Source: Aquila chrysaetos chrysaetos (lineage: Eukaryota > Chordata > Aves > Accipitriformes > Accipitridae). From it: a DNA stretch of 64,000 nt. A program made the translations under genes and the position numbers. Location: contig NC_044013.1 in NCBI RefSeq assembly GCF_900496995.4, positions 42,607,554 to 42,671,553 of the forward strand, written 5' to 3'. Positions 1-13,700 of this stretch are shown here, in pieces. Each line of letters begins with the position of its first letter. Positions within the stretch are counted from its first letter, which is position 1. Below the pieces are notes generated by a model that was given only the letters and a program-made list of their open reading frames with translations, did no database searches and was not told the DNA's origin.

Positions 1-1650
1 CCTCCCTGCCCTTCGCTTGTCTTGAGCGAAGCAGCAGAAGGGGAATTTCCCATCATTTCCCCATTTCCTTTGCCACTCTCAAGAGCCTGACAGACACGGG
101 GCGATACAAATGGGACGGGTCACCCTTGGGGGAGTCAGCGACCAGAGTGGGACCCTCGCGATGGGCAAGGGCAGCCCCGGTGCGCGGCCCCCTCCGTGGC
201 ACACACAGGAACCCGCAGGAGAGCACAGACCCCCGGGCGCTGCCACGGCTGGGGGGCATCGTGCCGCAGAAGCTGTGCCGAAGCCATCCTGCCCTGCCGA
301 GCTCGGCGGACCTGGCCCAGGGCGGGGACGACAGGGAGGCAAGTGCATGTGAAAAACCCTTCTCTGAGTTGGGCAAGAATAAGCAGCCATCGTGACAGAC
401 AGTGGTCCTGTTTCTAGAAATCCTATTGCAACAGAGAAACTCTTGGAATAAGGTGCTGAAGCAAAGGGTGACAAAAGTCTCAGGTTTAGCTCATGTAAGA
501 AAAAGTAAGATTAGGAAAAAAAGAAAAATCAGTATTACAGCTTGGTCTATAGCCCTTGCTGTGTCTTACAGCTTGCTTTCACTAGACTGACTTGTTAATT
601 TACGGCCTTTGAGCTTTCTTCCCATTATATTAGCTGTCAATCACTGACATCCTTCCACAAATGAGATTACAAGTGTGTGTCTTTTTGGCAAGCATGGTTC
701 ATTTTGTTTCCTCTCACAAGTCAAATTTAAGAGGCCTTCAGTTACAGTACAGCTGACAAACTGTTTCTTCAGCTTGTATAACAGGCTGAAGCACCAGGCT
801 GTTCACTGCCTTTTTGCTGTAACTCGGCTTCTTACAACAAATCCCGTCAAAAAGAAAACGGCGAGAGGGCAGGCGTGGGCTTTCTCGGAAGCTCCTGCAG
901 CCTCCCGCACAAATCCTTCCCTGGGATTTGATTGCCTCCTCGTGGCTACTGCCGTTAATTGCAGCTCTCTCCCCCCTGCCCCTATGTACGACGCCAGTTT
1001 AAGAGATGTTGAGTCCGTTTGCAATCACCAAAGTTTTCCCTCCTGGGTATGAATGAGTCACGTTATTTCGTGGTTTAAGAACGCCGTCATTTAGTTTTCT
1101 TGAAGCGCTAAACTATGTTGAGAAGCTGCCTCCCACCCACATGCCACTCCAGGCCATTCCTCAGACCCCGCTTGCCTTTTCCCCTCCTTGCTCCGCACCC
1201 CACCAGCGCCTGCTGCCTGGCCGGTTCGCACGGATTGGCCCTCCCTGCAGGTAAACCCGACCTGGCGTCCTCCTGTCCCACGGTCATCCCTTCCACCGAC
1301 TCCCCAAGGAGGCAGGAGCTCCGCCGTCTCCCCTCCGCCACCAGCACGCCCCAGTGAACGCCGGCGGGTTCGGTCACCCACGGGCTCTGCAAGAGCCCCC
1401 GGCGCACGCGCAACTCCGGCCCCGCACGACTACGGGGAACTGGGCACCTCTGGCCCCGCACGACTACGGGGAACTGGGCACCTGCCCGGCCACTGGCCAG
1501 AGCCGCCGGCGGCACCCAGAGCTTCCCAGCTCCTGCCACAACCTTTCCACCTGCAGAGCCGGGGCAAAGCTCTGCCAGCGAGACACAGGCTGCTTTGCTC
1601 TCCTCAGTGGAAGTGACGTTGGAGTGTGTTAATTAATCCCAGGAACGTTA
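1..1650. other. GC/CpG-rich gene-free segment, possible regulatory island
   Basis: Base composition is clearly richer in G, C and CpG than the rest of the window, especially 100-350 and 1130-1600. Open frames here overlap on both strands, have no family resemblance and are what a GC-rich stretch gives by chance. Motif-like sites seen are a kappaB-type GGGGAATTTCCC at 40-51 and an AP-1-type TGAGTCA at 1054-1060. It could be a CpG island belonging to a gene left of the window or a distal element of NOS2, whose 3' end lies about 5.3 kb away. No exon is supported. Confidence 0.4.
1418..1483. repeat. Tandem duplication, 32 bp identical, period 34
   Basis: Two head-to-tail copies start at 1418 and 1452. 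Each begins GGCCCCGCACGACTACGG and runs 32 bases without a mismatch; only the two-base linker differs. It lies inside the CpG-rich segment. The perfect identity suggests a recent slippage event or an assembly duplication. Confidence 0.9.
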
Positions 1651-4600
1651 CGCTGCTGCCAAACAGCTTTATGCTGAAAATAATGGCAGCATTGTACTGT
1701 CCCGCAGGGAAAAGGCCAAGGCATTATAGAAGCGCAATTTTACATTTCATCCATCTTATCTAGATCTTTCATATGCAAACAATAAAAAGCTTAAGGTAAG
1801 TTGAGCTTTGTTGTTTTTCATAAAGAATAAGAAATAATGAATTTAATTCTCAATTAATCTCGAAGGGCAAGGGTGTTTTAATTTAAAACAAAACAAAACA
1901 AAACCAAAAAAACATTGTCAAGCATAAAGGTTCTATTCCACCAGCTGTGAACTACAACAGTTTGATATTTGCCTGGCCACAGTTACATCCGAGCAATTGC
2001 AACCTGGTTGTCTGAAGCACCAGCAAAGCAAGGCACCTCTCTCCTTGAATAGCAGCAGCTAATGTGGCACGAAGGCAGCCAGCAAACGGGGGAACACGGG
2101 CAGCGCCTGCCTATAGACAAGCGGCTCCCTGTGCAAGTGCACTTGTCTTGGATCAAGAGGCACTTCAATACTGTCGCTACATGCGGGGTGGCTCAAATTG
2201 ATCTGCAGAGACAGGCAGCACATGGCAGCACCCTGGTAATCACTAGGATGCCCTGCCAGCTTCTGTCAGAAAAAAGTTCTAATTCCTACCAAAATAACTG
2301 CATGATGCCCCCACACCACCTTTATTCCCATCGAGGACTTACAGCAAGTGTTGGTCTTACTTGCTTTGATATGAGGATTTTGTGTCTCTGGGGGTTTAGA
2401 CTCCTCGTCACTCTGAAGGCAGGAGAAGAGATTGCACTCCATGTAAACCCAGGGTTTGGGCAAAAACCCACAGTCCCCAACACCTTGCTGAAGCACTCGT
2501 GGGGGAAGGAAGACCTCAGTCCCTCAAGCAACATGCCACTCTCCCAGGGCAGGACTTCACAATAAGCAAAGTCATTTTACATTGTCGCTTTTTGCACCAG
2601 CTGACCCTGGCAAAGTCTGTACAGTCACCAAGACCCCTCAGCAGAGAGCTATGCTGGGGCCCTCTTTTGAGGCTTTCTAAAGTGACGTTCAGTTTCAGAC
2701 AGGCCCAGAGCTCAGCCCTCGGGTTTGAGGCAGCTGTGACGGAACAGCCTGAAGAGCCCAAGAGCTAAACCATTGAGACCCCATCCACCGTTTTTCAAGT
2801 TCACAACCAGGAGAGCAGATGGTATCTGCAGGTACGTTGTTAACCAGGACAAAGACTGGAACTCATCGTGCTTCAGGCAACAGCCAGGCATTTTCTGAGA
2901 TCGCGCAAAAATCTCCAACACCTGACAAGCATTAATGCTTTGCTGTCCCTTCCTATCCAGTCCTGCTGGAGGCAGGGTCAGCAAAGCAACCAAAGGTTCG
3001 TAACGACTCTAGTAACAAGTGGCAACTGCCACACTAACCACTGCGGGTCACAACCCACCAAGTCTTCCTTAAGACCCGCTAGATGACATGAGCGGCACCG
3101 GATCACTTACCTTACAGAGCTGGAAAGCAAAGGCTCAGTTAAGGCTCAGATCAAACTTTTTTCTCCGCTGCTACACGGCAAAACAGTGAGAGCTACACGC
3201 AAAAGCTGCAGTCCCTGAACACGATCCAGCCTGTTCAACGTGTTAGCCCTAGCTTAACGACTAACAGATTTGCAAGAGCAACTTCACAGAGACTCAACAA
3301 ACAGGAAGATTTGCGTTTACTGCCTGCCTCTTGCTTCCCCTGTTAAATCTTCATTCCTCTGACACAGAAGTTTTGCTGCAGCACTCCCACTGCTCTCTCC
3401 CCGTTTATAGATTTGCATCTACTGTGATGCCCGGTGCTTCAAGGTGGCCACGAAGGGACGCCACCGGTTTGATTGCACCTCTGGGGTTCCTAGTCTGCAG
3501 CAGGTTGATATGCTCGAGATCGGAGGAGATGTTACTCTGACCCAGGCTCTGGTTTAGAGACAAGATCCCACGCACAGCTTGACAAGCCATTATATATCAC
3601 GGTAAGACATCACTTAACATTAGCAGCCATCTAGGAATTCTGTCAAAGCACGTTTTGTTAGAAAAAAAAACTTAAATACCTGTCTCATGCTGAAAGCCTA
3701 AAAACACTTGTTAACCTTTGATTTATACAATGGGGCGTACTCCTGTTCAGATCATATTCTTAGATTTTTAATAGCCTTTTCACAATATTTCTCTTTCTTT
3801 GATGAATAGTCCAAGAATTTTTTTTTCTCTCAAAGACAACAAAAGCTTCCTACCCCCTTTTTTTCTGAAGCGACCAGTATCACATCTCAATGGAGACAAA
3901 TTCAAGCACAAGCAGAGATCATTTCTAGCTCCGGACACCTGCAGTGTAACACTCAACTGCATTTTAAACCTTAAAATCAGAGGGGACCATTTTACCAGCC
4001 CTGCTGGACCTTACTGGTCATTCAACACTCCTTCCCGTGCACATGAAACATCTCAGAAATGGCGGTTCATTCAGAGTAGGCACCAAATAACAACCCACAA
4101 CACGTAGATCAGGCTACAAACAAACTGACTGAAGCGAGGTCTGGGAAAGCTGGACACAACACCTCACAGTTTCATCGTCTCTCAGAGCTCAGCCTGTTCT
4201 TGCCCACAAAAGGCAGCTGCAGCAGTTCAAGCCCTCTCCTCCTGGCCCAAGCCTGGCTTCCCAGCAAGGTTACTGGGGCAGGCAAGTCTCCCACCCACCC
4301 AGATGGCCCTGTATTTCAGAATACACATTCAGAGAGGAGAACCTCTTTGCACAGCTATAACACAATATATCATTTCAATGAAAAGAAGAAAAAAAAAAAA
4401 AGCCTTCCATCTACCTGAACTCATTCTGCCTTCCTCGCCGCAGAGCTGGTCAGCCTTGCACCTCACCACCACGCAGCCAGTGTCTGCCCCGCAGGGCTCA
4501 GCTGTGCCTCATCGCCTGGCCTGGCAGTGCCTGATCAGTCACACCTGCCCAGTCCCGCTCCCCTCCCGCACCCGGCACAGCCCGCACAGCAGAAACGCTG

Positions 4601-6929
4601 GAGACACGGACGTTTTCCGAGCGTTTACCCTCATGCAAGGCTTGAACTTCTGTCACCTCCCAGCTACGCAATAACTCGTCGTACTTGTGTACCCTACCCA
4701 CATGTTCCTTTCTTTCTCCTCAAGGAAAGAGCTTAAGTTGATAGCTGTTACTTAAAAACAGGCTAAAAGTATATACAGACTGTTATTGTGATCAATCAAT
4801 GTTAGATTGCTCATCAAATTTCAGAAACGCATTCATATGGCCAAGCCCTACATATTTGTGGGCCATAAGGCAGCAATCAGTCTATCTCTACTGCAAGCCC
4901 AGTGACATACCCAGCCAGCATGGGGGCTGGTAACTCTCCATGCCAACCTGCAGTTTAGCTGGACCGATTTACCGGTGTATCTGAGAGTACAAGGGAATTT
5001 TACCAACAACCAGAAATGGCTAGAGAAGCAGGCCAAGAAAAAAGTCTGCATTTCAGTGCCTTGGCATGCAGCCTGTTTTGAATGCTGAACACCATTATAG
5101 CCATGTAAGTTGGGCTTAAGTGTTGATGAAACAAGCCACTAATTGCTTCAGAAAGTGTTAATCTGTAATTCTCAGTCAGGTCCCAAATCAGCGAGGTGCA
5201 TAATCATCTCAGCAACTTTTAGCCCAGAATAGTTCCTCCGCCTCTAGCAGCATTACTCAAGTGCTTAAACTAATGCACATGCTTAAATCCTGTACTGACC
5301 TGGGGCTGTAGTGAACACTAACAACCACAGAACAGGCTATTTGATCATCTTCAGGATTTTAAAAGGTATACTTTGTATCTGGTTTCTTAAATGAAGTTCC
5401 AGTTTTTATCTTGGAATAGAATAATTATCCACTGACCTTAACATCTGCACTTTATCTTCCCCATTTATTTCTGTAGGAAAAGCAATTATACACAGCTTCA
5501 GATCAGTGCTGCAATTGAAGTTAACTTACAGTTGGGACCAGTTTAAATAAAGAATTAAAACAGATCACTGCTTTTCTTAATCCCTTCCTTTAACTGCCTT
5601 CTCACCTCTCTGCTAGGGGGAAATTTTTGCAACAGTGGAATTAAGATGAAAAGGTTCCCCAATAAAACTTGCCTCATCAACTTACAATATATAAATGGAA
5701 AGTCATGCAACTTTTTTTGCTGATACACAAACACTTGTGTCCCTTGCTCTGACTTGTCAGAGGCCCATGAAGGAACAGATATTCTTGCTTCCCTAGCTGG
5801 CAGTTTTCAATGGTCTCTCACATCTTCAGGACACGGCATTACCTAAGGGCACCTCAGCCTGCTCTCAACTTGGTATAAACAGCATGAGTTTTTTTTTTTT
5901 TTCTCTGAGTTGCTGACCCTCCAGATGAAAGTGAACTACGGTCCTTTAGTACACAAGCAAGCATTTATAAAGGATTATGGTAATGCTTTAAAGTAAGTGA
6001 TTACTTTGAAAAGACACCTGAGATACAAAGAAAGCATCGTGGCAAGGAAATTCACCTATTTAGTCATGTGCATGGAAAACAGGTGGTGCAGGGGTGCTCC
6101 TCCCAAAACGGCATGGAGCATATTAGCCCTCTGAAGTATGGAACTTACTTCTGTTCCCTACTTTTGTTGGACTCATGTGAAGCCTAGGATTCAGTGAGCC
6201 CTGGGCTTATGGAGAACTTTCTTAATGGAAAGTGCAATTACGTTGTTCCATTTCCATCCCACCCCAAGAATCTAAAATCAGAAAACATCAATCAAAATAT
6301 GAAATAACACTGACCAAGTATATATATACTAGGTGCCCATCAGGACTCCATACTTGCCAGGAACCTCCTCTGTCCTTTACTCTCTTTGTAGCTGTTGTCT
6401 GATATGTCCTGTTCTCTGCCATCACTGTCCACATTCTTTCATCTACACTGTATTTTTGAGCTTGTGTCTAAGGCTGTCCTGAAGCACACGTGAAACACAC
6501 TGTACGTACATGGCACTGTTGACTTTTAAGCCTCAACTCCTCCTTCATCAGATTCCAACTCCTGGAGACAAGGGATGACAGGAAAATCTCACCTTAAACT
6601 TTTTAATATGATCAAATAGCCCTGGTAATTTTAGACAAAGAACTAAAAGCTGTGACATAACTGCAAGGCTCTCCTTGCTACTTTATGTTCCTGCAGTTTG
6701 CAAGCCAATCTCACAACCTATGGTGCAAATTCACACTTTCCTGGCAGTAATAAAAATGCATAACTAATCTTAGACTGTGTAACTCCTGGAGACGGGCTCT
6801 TTCCTTATGGAGGGAGTGTTGGTTGGAGCCCAAATCCACTTCACTGGAACCTGAGAACCTACCTATCCCTTTTTTAGGCTGAAGGCCAATAGCAAAGAGA
6901 GGTACATTTAATCCACACCAACTTGTTTG
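1651..6929. other. Gene-free stretch downstream of NOS2
   Basis: I see no exon, RNA gene or well-preserved transposon. Open frames are short, lack family motifs and lack splice context. Simple A/T runs occur, for example near 3661, 4389 and 5889. Confidence 0.5.
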
Positions 6930-7623
6930 TCTCAATATAAAGACATCTTTTATTACAAACAAATCAAGTAAATCACAGCACAGAATTCAAATGTCCAAAG
7001 TGCTTTTGAATTTTTCGAACCTTACTGCCATAGGCTCTGAAACAACAACAATTCAGGTTCAAGTACCTGAATCACACAAAGCAGAATTCAAAACTACTAC
7101 CTCCTCATGTATACATTTGAAGTGTATGCAGCAGGTATTTCCACTCATGAACCATTATATTATTATCTCATTTGCAAATAGTGCTTCAGATTCAACAAGG
7201 CGTGTGACTATACATTTCCAAGTGACACAACCATCCATTTACTTGCTTTAAAGTGAGGATAATATGCACAGTAAAACAATCTGATATAAATAAATTCACA
7301 AAGATAAACAGTACATTTCAAAAAAAGATTTCAGTTCTAGCTTACATAGTAAAAAACTCTAAATTTTCCTTGTATTTACAAAAAATTTATACTAGCATAG
7401 ACATTATTAAAAAAATAATTTGCATCTTCACTATTAAGAAAATCTATTAAAAGAAGTCTCAGAATAAATAGCAACAAAAGTTAAACTGAATATTTTTCTT
7501 AATTAAGGCTGAGGTTTAATAGTCAAATCCTACAATCTTCTACATGTATATGATTTAACATGTATAAGAAAGAGGATTTGACCCTTTGTTTTTTGAAAAC
7601 AACAACAAATGTGCAAATATTGT
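6930..7623 (-). other. NOS2: NOS2 3' untranslated region with AU-rich elements
   Basis: This follows the NOS2 stop codon on the minus strand and is strongly A/T-rich. An AATAAA poly(A) signal on the minus strand occupies 6949-6954, so cleavage probably falls around 6920-6940. AUUUA pentamers read on the minus strand at 6969-6973, 7287-7291, 7291-7295, 7360-7364 and 7465-7469. The two overlapping ones form AUUUAUUUA (7287-7295). Such elements recruit decay factors in inducible NOS and cytokine mRNAs; the elements are seen, their action is inferred. The exact 3' end is a prediction. Confidence 0.7.
6949..6954 (-). terminator. NOS2 polyadenylation signal AATAAA
   Basis: It is the first canonical AATAAA I found downstream of the NOS2 stop codon, about 670 nt away. 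With an 85-nt first exon it gives an mRNA of about 4.3 kb, a plausible size for this gene. Confidence 0.6.
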
Positions 7624-7734
7624 CTAAAACATAAGTTGATTTCTTGGACTGGTGGGTTGCAAAGCTCTTACACCTCTTTTGACTTCATGTGGGAATACAG
7701 CCCCAAATATATCTTCATGGTATCGCTTTTGGCT
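7624..7734 (-). CDS. NOS2: NOS2 exon 27, C-terminus and stop
   Basis: Residues 1122-1157 plus TAG (7624-7626). It opens with the conserved [15 protein letters not shown] and ends in a family-variable tail, [16 protein letters not shown]. This regulatory tail follows the NADPH domain and differs in sequence between species. Acceptor TTTTGCAG. Confidence 0.95.
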   Translation of the reverse strand, partial: SQKRYHEDIFGAVFPHEVKRGVRALQPTSPRNQLMF

Positions 7735-10700
7735 CTGCAAAAAAAGAAAGGAAACCCAAGAGATGAATTAAATACTGCTAGCTCCTCCTTATGTAAGAGT
7801 TAAGTAACTAAAATGTCTTTTGCATTCATATGACTGGTTCTGTGATAGTGGACTTTTGGTACTGTCAATAAAAGGAACCTATCTGAATCCCAGACACACG
7901 TGCTCCAGGACAAGTTCTGGTAACAAAAGGGTCCTAAAAAGCCAGCAGACCCAGGCACTGTGTTTTCAGTGATGGGTCCCCTAATTTCTTAAACTCACTT
8001 TCCCCCGTTGGTACAATAAAGTCTCAAATTCTTGATGTTCCAGACACACTGCAAAGCTAATGTCCAGGACCCAGACACTGGGGAAAATGGTAGATGTAAG
8101 AGAAGAACATCACATGTCACTCTTACACCCTAACCAAAGAGAAACTGTTTTAAGTCATGGTGGGTAGACTAAGCTGATCACTTAAAACTTTTTCCCTTGT
8201 GCAATCTGCTGAAAAGAAGCTCATGGCAGCCCGCAAGATCTTGAGTGTGACTTTGAAGACTTCTGTAAATGATCCTGGAATACTGTCTGACTGGAAACAA
8301 TGCCTTGCATATCATAGCATACCTTTAGCTGGAAGAAATACTCCTCTGCCTCCCGCTCATTGAGGTTCAGGTTTTTTGCAAGCATCCCTTTCAAAGTCTG
8401 AGCAACATCCTTGGCCATGCGTACGTCTCCACAGACATAGATATGCCCTTCCTCCTTATGCAAGAGGTTGCACACTTTGGTCTCCAACTTCCTTTGAATA
8501 ATATCTTGAACATAGACCTTAGAAATAGAAAAAGGATCATTAGACAAGGTTTCTTAAATGCTACTTTGGCTATTGGCTTTTCTAAATTCAATGTAGTGCT
8601 GTGTAGTAAGGTTCTAAATGCCCTATCTATTCTAGCTGTGTGTTGCACCACAGCAATGGAGAAGAAAAATGTCCTCGTGCTGTCTTTACAAGCCCCAGAT
8701 TTGGAGGCTAGACCTGTCTCCTGATTACACTAGAGCAGACTAAGACTCTTCTTTTTTAGAACCAGTTACAACTGCCAAAGTCTCCTAACTTGCCAGGAGA
8801 GTAGGATAGCTATAAAGAGGATAGCTTAAGTGCTGTTGTTTTCTCCAATCAAGATGTCATCTAAGCAAAATTAATTCCCAGGGTCACTGTCACCGAAATG
8901 GTGATAAATGGCCAGAGCCAACTCATTTCTAACTCATGCGCTAATCAAATCCTGCAAAATTTAAGGTTTCTGAAAATGTTCCAGCTTCTAGTTTCAAAGG
9001 CTGTTTGCACTTAAAGTGCCTCTCTATATGGCAGTGAGTTTTACATTTACATAGCTTGCTTGTACTGAAGCGTACAGCGAGATTTTCCTTTCTTTTGAAG
9101 GAGTGGGGCCTTTTGTCACTTGCTCACCATACACTGAAGCAAAATGCTAACATTTTTTAAAGAACATTGTCAAACAGAGCCCAAATCTTAACTTGAGGGA
9201 CCATTCTGGAAGGAACCAACCCTTAAAGAGCAAAGGAACCAGCCTTACTTTAGCTTGGCCAGGTTGTCTGGAGTAAGCTGTGTAGACTTCTTTGAGGACT
9301 CCCTTCCTCTTCATTTCCTCAGTTTCTTCTTTGTAGATGTGATCCATGTCTGGCCGCCGGCAGCCAAACAATAATGTCATGTCACCACCTTTGATTCCTG
9401 AAACAAACATTGGAAAGTTTGTCTTTCTTTTGTAAGGCCTGTTACCAACTATGACTATTCCCATAGAGGGCCCTGTTGTCACACTAAGTAGCTGTGTTCC
9501 ACTGTATTCCACGGTGTTCCGCACCTGGAATACTGTGTTCAGTTTTTGTCCCCGCTATACAAAAAAAAAAGATGTGGAGAGGCTGGAGATGGTCCAGAGA
9601 AGGGCCACAAAGATGATTAAAGGACTAGGAAGCCGGCTATATGAGGAAAGGCTGAGAGAACTGGGTTTGTTCAGCCTTGAGAAAAGAAGGCTTAGGGGAG
9701 ACCTTATCACCATGTTCTAGTATTGAAAGGGTGGCTACAAAGAAGATGGAGACTCCCTTTTTACAAGGAGTCACATGGAAAATATGAGGGATAATGGGTA
9801 CAAGTTACTCCTGGGGAGATTCTGATTGGACACAAGAGGAGAATTTTTCACAATGAGAACAATCAGCCTTTGGAATAATCTCCCCAGGGAAGCGGTGGAT
9901 TCCCCAACATTGGACACTTTTAAGATTCAGGTGGACAGGGTGCTGGGACATCTTGTCTAGACTGTGCTTTTGCCAAGAAAGATTGGACCAGATGATCCTT
10001 GAGGTCCCTTCCAACCTGGTATTCTGTGATGCTATGACTTTCTAATTAGCCTTTCTCACCAAACACCTGAGAAGGAGAGTGTGCGTGTCTGTGTGTGACA
10101 GCTTGTAATTTTAGGGTTTTGCAGTAGGATTGAACCTGCCCAAGTCCTTGGAGAACTATGTGGAATCACCTGTTGGAGCAGGTTCCCCAAATGAGCTGAT
10201 ACAGGCAGGCCAAAGTGTTCCTCTCCATTATTGTGGCACCTGTGTGAGCGCCTGGGGCAGTCACTGAACATATAGTATTTACAAGGACACAGGCTGGTCC
10301 TTCCGAGTGACCAAATACCTCACGATCACCAGAATGGTCTCAAGTGGGATTCATTAGCTGTTTCAGTGCAGTGTTCAATCAGTCTTGGCATGACAAATCT
10401 CTATGGTGTTTACTTGGCTAATGTTTCTGGGTGTCTCCATCTGTAGAGGTTTTGTTTGGAGGATTAGGGATATCTTCTGCTGCTGGATGAGTTATGGCCT
10501 CCCCCTCGTGGCAATCCCCACAAGTACCTTTCTTTTCCAAGTCATACAGACGCTGCAGCCAGAAACTTCTGAAGGGAGCAATTCCAGTTCCTGGGCCGAT
10601 CAAAATGCATGGCTTGGTTGGCTCCTCTGGGAGCTGGAATTCACTAGCACTAAAATGCAAAAATATGCTAATTAGGTAATTAGTTTATGACTGACATCTC

Positions 10701-13700
10701 AGTGTCAGTTTCCTGAACGATTTTGAGCAGCACAGCCTAAGTTACCAATTTGAAAACAGTAATGGGGCTTAACTTGGTGACAGTTGCTTCTTGTTTCCTT
10801 AGCTTTACTTGCTCTATACTGGATATGTTGACAGTTGGGATGGTGTCATATGAATAGAATTCTTTCAGAATTTTCTAATGATTTATGATTTTACTCAACA
10901 TAAGACATGGTAAAGGATCTCATCGCTGGAAGAGAGGGAGTTCCCTCTCTTCTCAAAATCAGATATTCCAATTTGCACTCACCAGTCACTTGAAAATCAT
11001 ATGCAAACAATGAAAAAAAAACACTGAAGAAGCTGACCTAAGAACCGTTGTTTGGCGTGGTTTTTTTCCTTTTCTTTTTTCTCTGTCACACACTCACCTC
11101 CGTATAAAGCATGGAACTATTTCATTGAGAGCTACTGTATTCAGCCATGTGCTGCAAACTCCATGGTGCAAAGGCCCTTGTCCATCTAATCAGAGCAAAG
11201 GAAAACACTTCCGTCAGTATTCAAAAGCTCTCCGTTTTTAAAAAAAGCACAGTTTATACTTAAAATTATGGTTTTTAAATAAGTGTATATCTAGCAATGA
11301 TTTATAAAATAAGGATACACTGGTGATGATGATGCAGGATTTTAGCAAATCCTGACACAGTATGAACACCTGCACTGCAGTATACTATTCTGCATGTATC
11401 ACGATACAAACTTTTTGTTACAGATATGCTTCATGCCATATAGCAGACAGTCTTTTTCTGAATGACAATGCAGCCTAAATATCATTTAAGAGAGAAATGA
11501 AAACAACAATTCATTACCTCTTGTCCTGTAGTTTACAACTGCAACTGTCAGATGAACCTCTCTGGGTGTCATGTCACAGGAGGAACTGACAGAATAGTAC
11601 CTGGGCTTCAGAAATGGCAGCTGAGTCAGTAAGAAAGCTGTTGAGACCTCAGCAGAAGGAAACTCCTCCAGGACCTCCAGGATGTTCGGGCTGTTGTAAA
11701 ACTTCCATTTATTGTATTCTTCTGTGCTCTGAAAGCCAAAGGCCATCATCACAATGTTACCAGGTCATACTGAGTTCAGGAGAGCAGGGATATTTGAAAT
11801 GTACTTATAAATAAGATTCCTGCTTTACATTCAATTAAATATGCAGGCAAATCAACAGAGAATTCTCAAAATTTTGCCTAGACCAATACTGGGGTTTCCT
11901 AAAAAATTGTTTAATTTTTGAAAACAGAAGTACAGAATATGCACTATAATTTTCTCAGATACCAGCTCTCTCAGTGAGGATGTAGAAACTGAATTAGAAT
12001 CTGTTTCTCAGCTCCCTGCTATGGGATATCCACAAAACTGTATGTGCCCAGATCCTGATACCTACTGAACCTTGCTGAACTCAGCAGGAGAAGCAAGCAC
12101 TTACCACACCTATGAGACAATGGTTACTTAAAGCAACATCCCTCTTACTCTCATGGTACTAAATTCTCTGACAAAAATATCTACCAGCTCCCCTCCAACC
12201 CCTCCACCTGCAAACTGCAAGGTCTTTTAATGGCGCTTCATCAGAAACCACCATGAGGCAGGCAAGAGAAACAGGCAGGCAAAATGACCCAACCCAGAAC
12301 CACACAGGAAATACCAGATCTGAAGAAATCTCTTGATTCCCACGCCCCAGTTGAGCCACAAGACCACCCTTTCTCTCACTGTGGTTGGTTTTACAAGCAC
12401 ACAGAACATGTAACAAAGGGATAAAAATCAAGCACCATCACTACAAAAATTTCTTAAGGTTCTGCTACATGGTAAAAGGGCATCAGATGGTCCAGTATAT
12501 AGTACTTCTAACATAAATCTAGCCCTAATGCTTACCTGACATAAAACTTCCAGTCTCTGTTTGTCTCCTTCTGCTGTTACCAGCTGGGAGAGTTTTTTTA
12601 GCAGTTGTTGGGAGGGTGGAGTGGTGATATCAAGCAAGTATGTCAAAGCCTCGGTGAGTGTGCAGGCTGGAATCTTTTTGTCACTTGTCCAGTAGCCACC
12701 TGGAAATGAAGGAAACAAAAGAACACTTGGCAATTCCCACAGCATTTGACAGCTGCAAAAAAAAAGCTTTGCAAAACTCAGTGTCCTTCAAAATACGAAC
12801 TTCAGACTAGGTTGCAGCAGGTCTAGACAACAGGGCCCTTCTGAAAAGTGGTTAATGTGAGGTTTCAAACTTTTTGTAAGGGGAGGGTCTGATGCAGAGA
12901 ATTGCATGATAACAAAACACCACTTTAAAATGAAAAGTCTTTCTTTTCAGGAAATCATCTTTCTGTGTGTCAGAATCCTACGATTTAGCAGATTGTTTCT
13001 ACTAACGTGGAAAAAGATGGTCATGACATCTAAATCTATTTTAGGACTCTGATATGTAGCAACAATAAGGTAACTCTGTTGATTAATTTAATTGCAGTCA
13101 ATGGCCAATTCAGCAACTGAATTACAGTGTCAACCTCGGATAACTCTGTGAACCCTGGTGAAGTTACCATGGACTGCCAGAGTATGCAAAATCAGAATCG
13201 AGAATTGTAAGAATAACTAAAAGCATCAACAAAATCCTCTTGAAACTTAAGAAAAGGATAACAGAATCAATTTCAGTCTATAAATATTCTCAGGAATTTT
13301 AGAGAAACCTGTCAACAGTCCTCTGTTGTTTTATATAAAGAGAACCAACTTACCATCAGTGCAGGTTTCAAGTCTGATAGTCTGATCAGCTGGAGGGGCA
13401 TCCTTGACATGTGCAATGAGGCCATGGACTAATTCTGGCTGGTTGCCTGGGAAAATCCCAATATGTTCTCCGGGCAGGTAGTGCACTTCCTGATTAGTCT
13501 CACAGGAAAGCTTAACTAGAATGGTAACACGACTAGATATAGAAAAAAAGAGATCAGACAGATCTTGGTTACGTTGACAGGATTTCCCTTGAATTGCGCA
13601 GGAAAGGAATAAATCTGGATTGATAGCTGGCAAGGGCTTACTTGTGTTCATTACCAAATTATCAGACCAGCTTAGTACTTATATTCCAGATACTTGAAGT

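Noticed and set aside
1108-1632. Several overlapping open frames of 80-143 codons on both strands
   Set aside because: The GC-rich segment lacks stops by composition; frames overlap and have no family signature.
2062-2565. 167-codon open frame on the plus strand
   Set aside because: No recognisable motif and no matching splice or family evidence; codons look random and a minus-strand frame overlaps it.
9451-9720. 89-codon open frame on the plus strand
   Set aside because: Its second half is the C-terminal reverse-transcriptase remnant of the truncated CR1 at 9521-10038, interrupted by an A run; not a gene.
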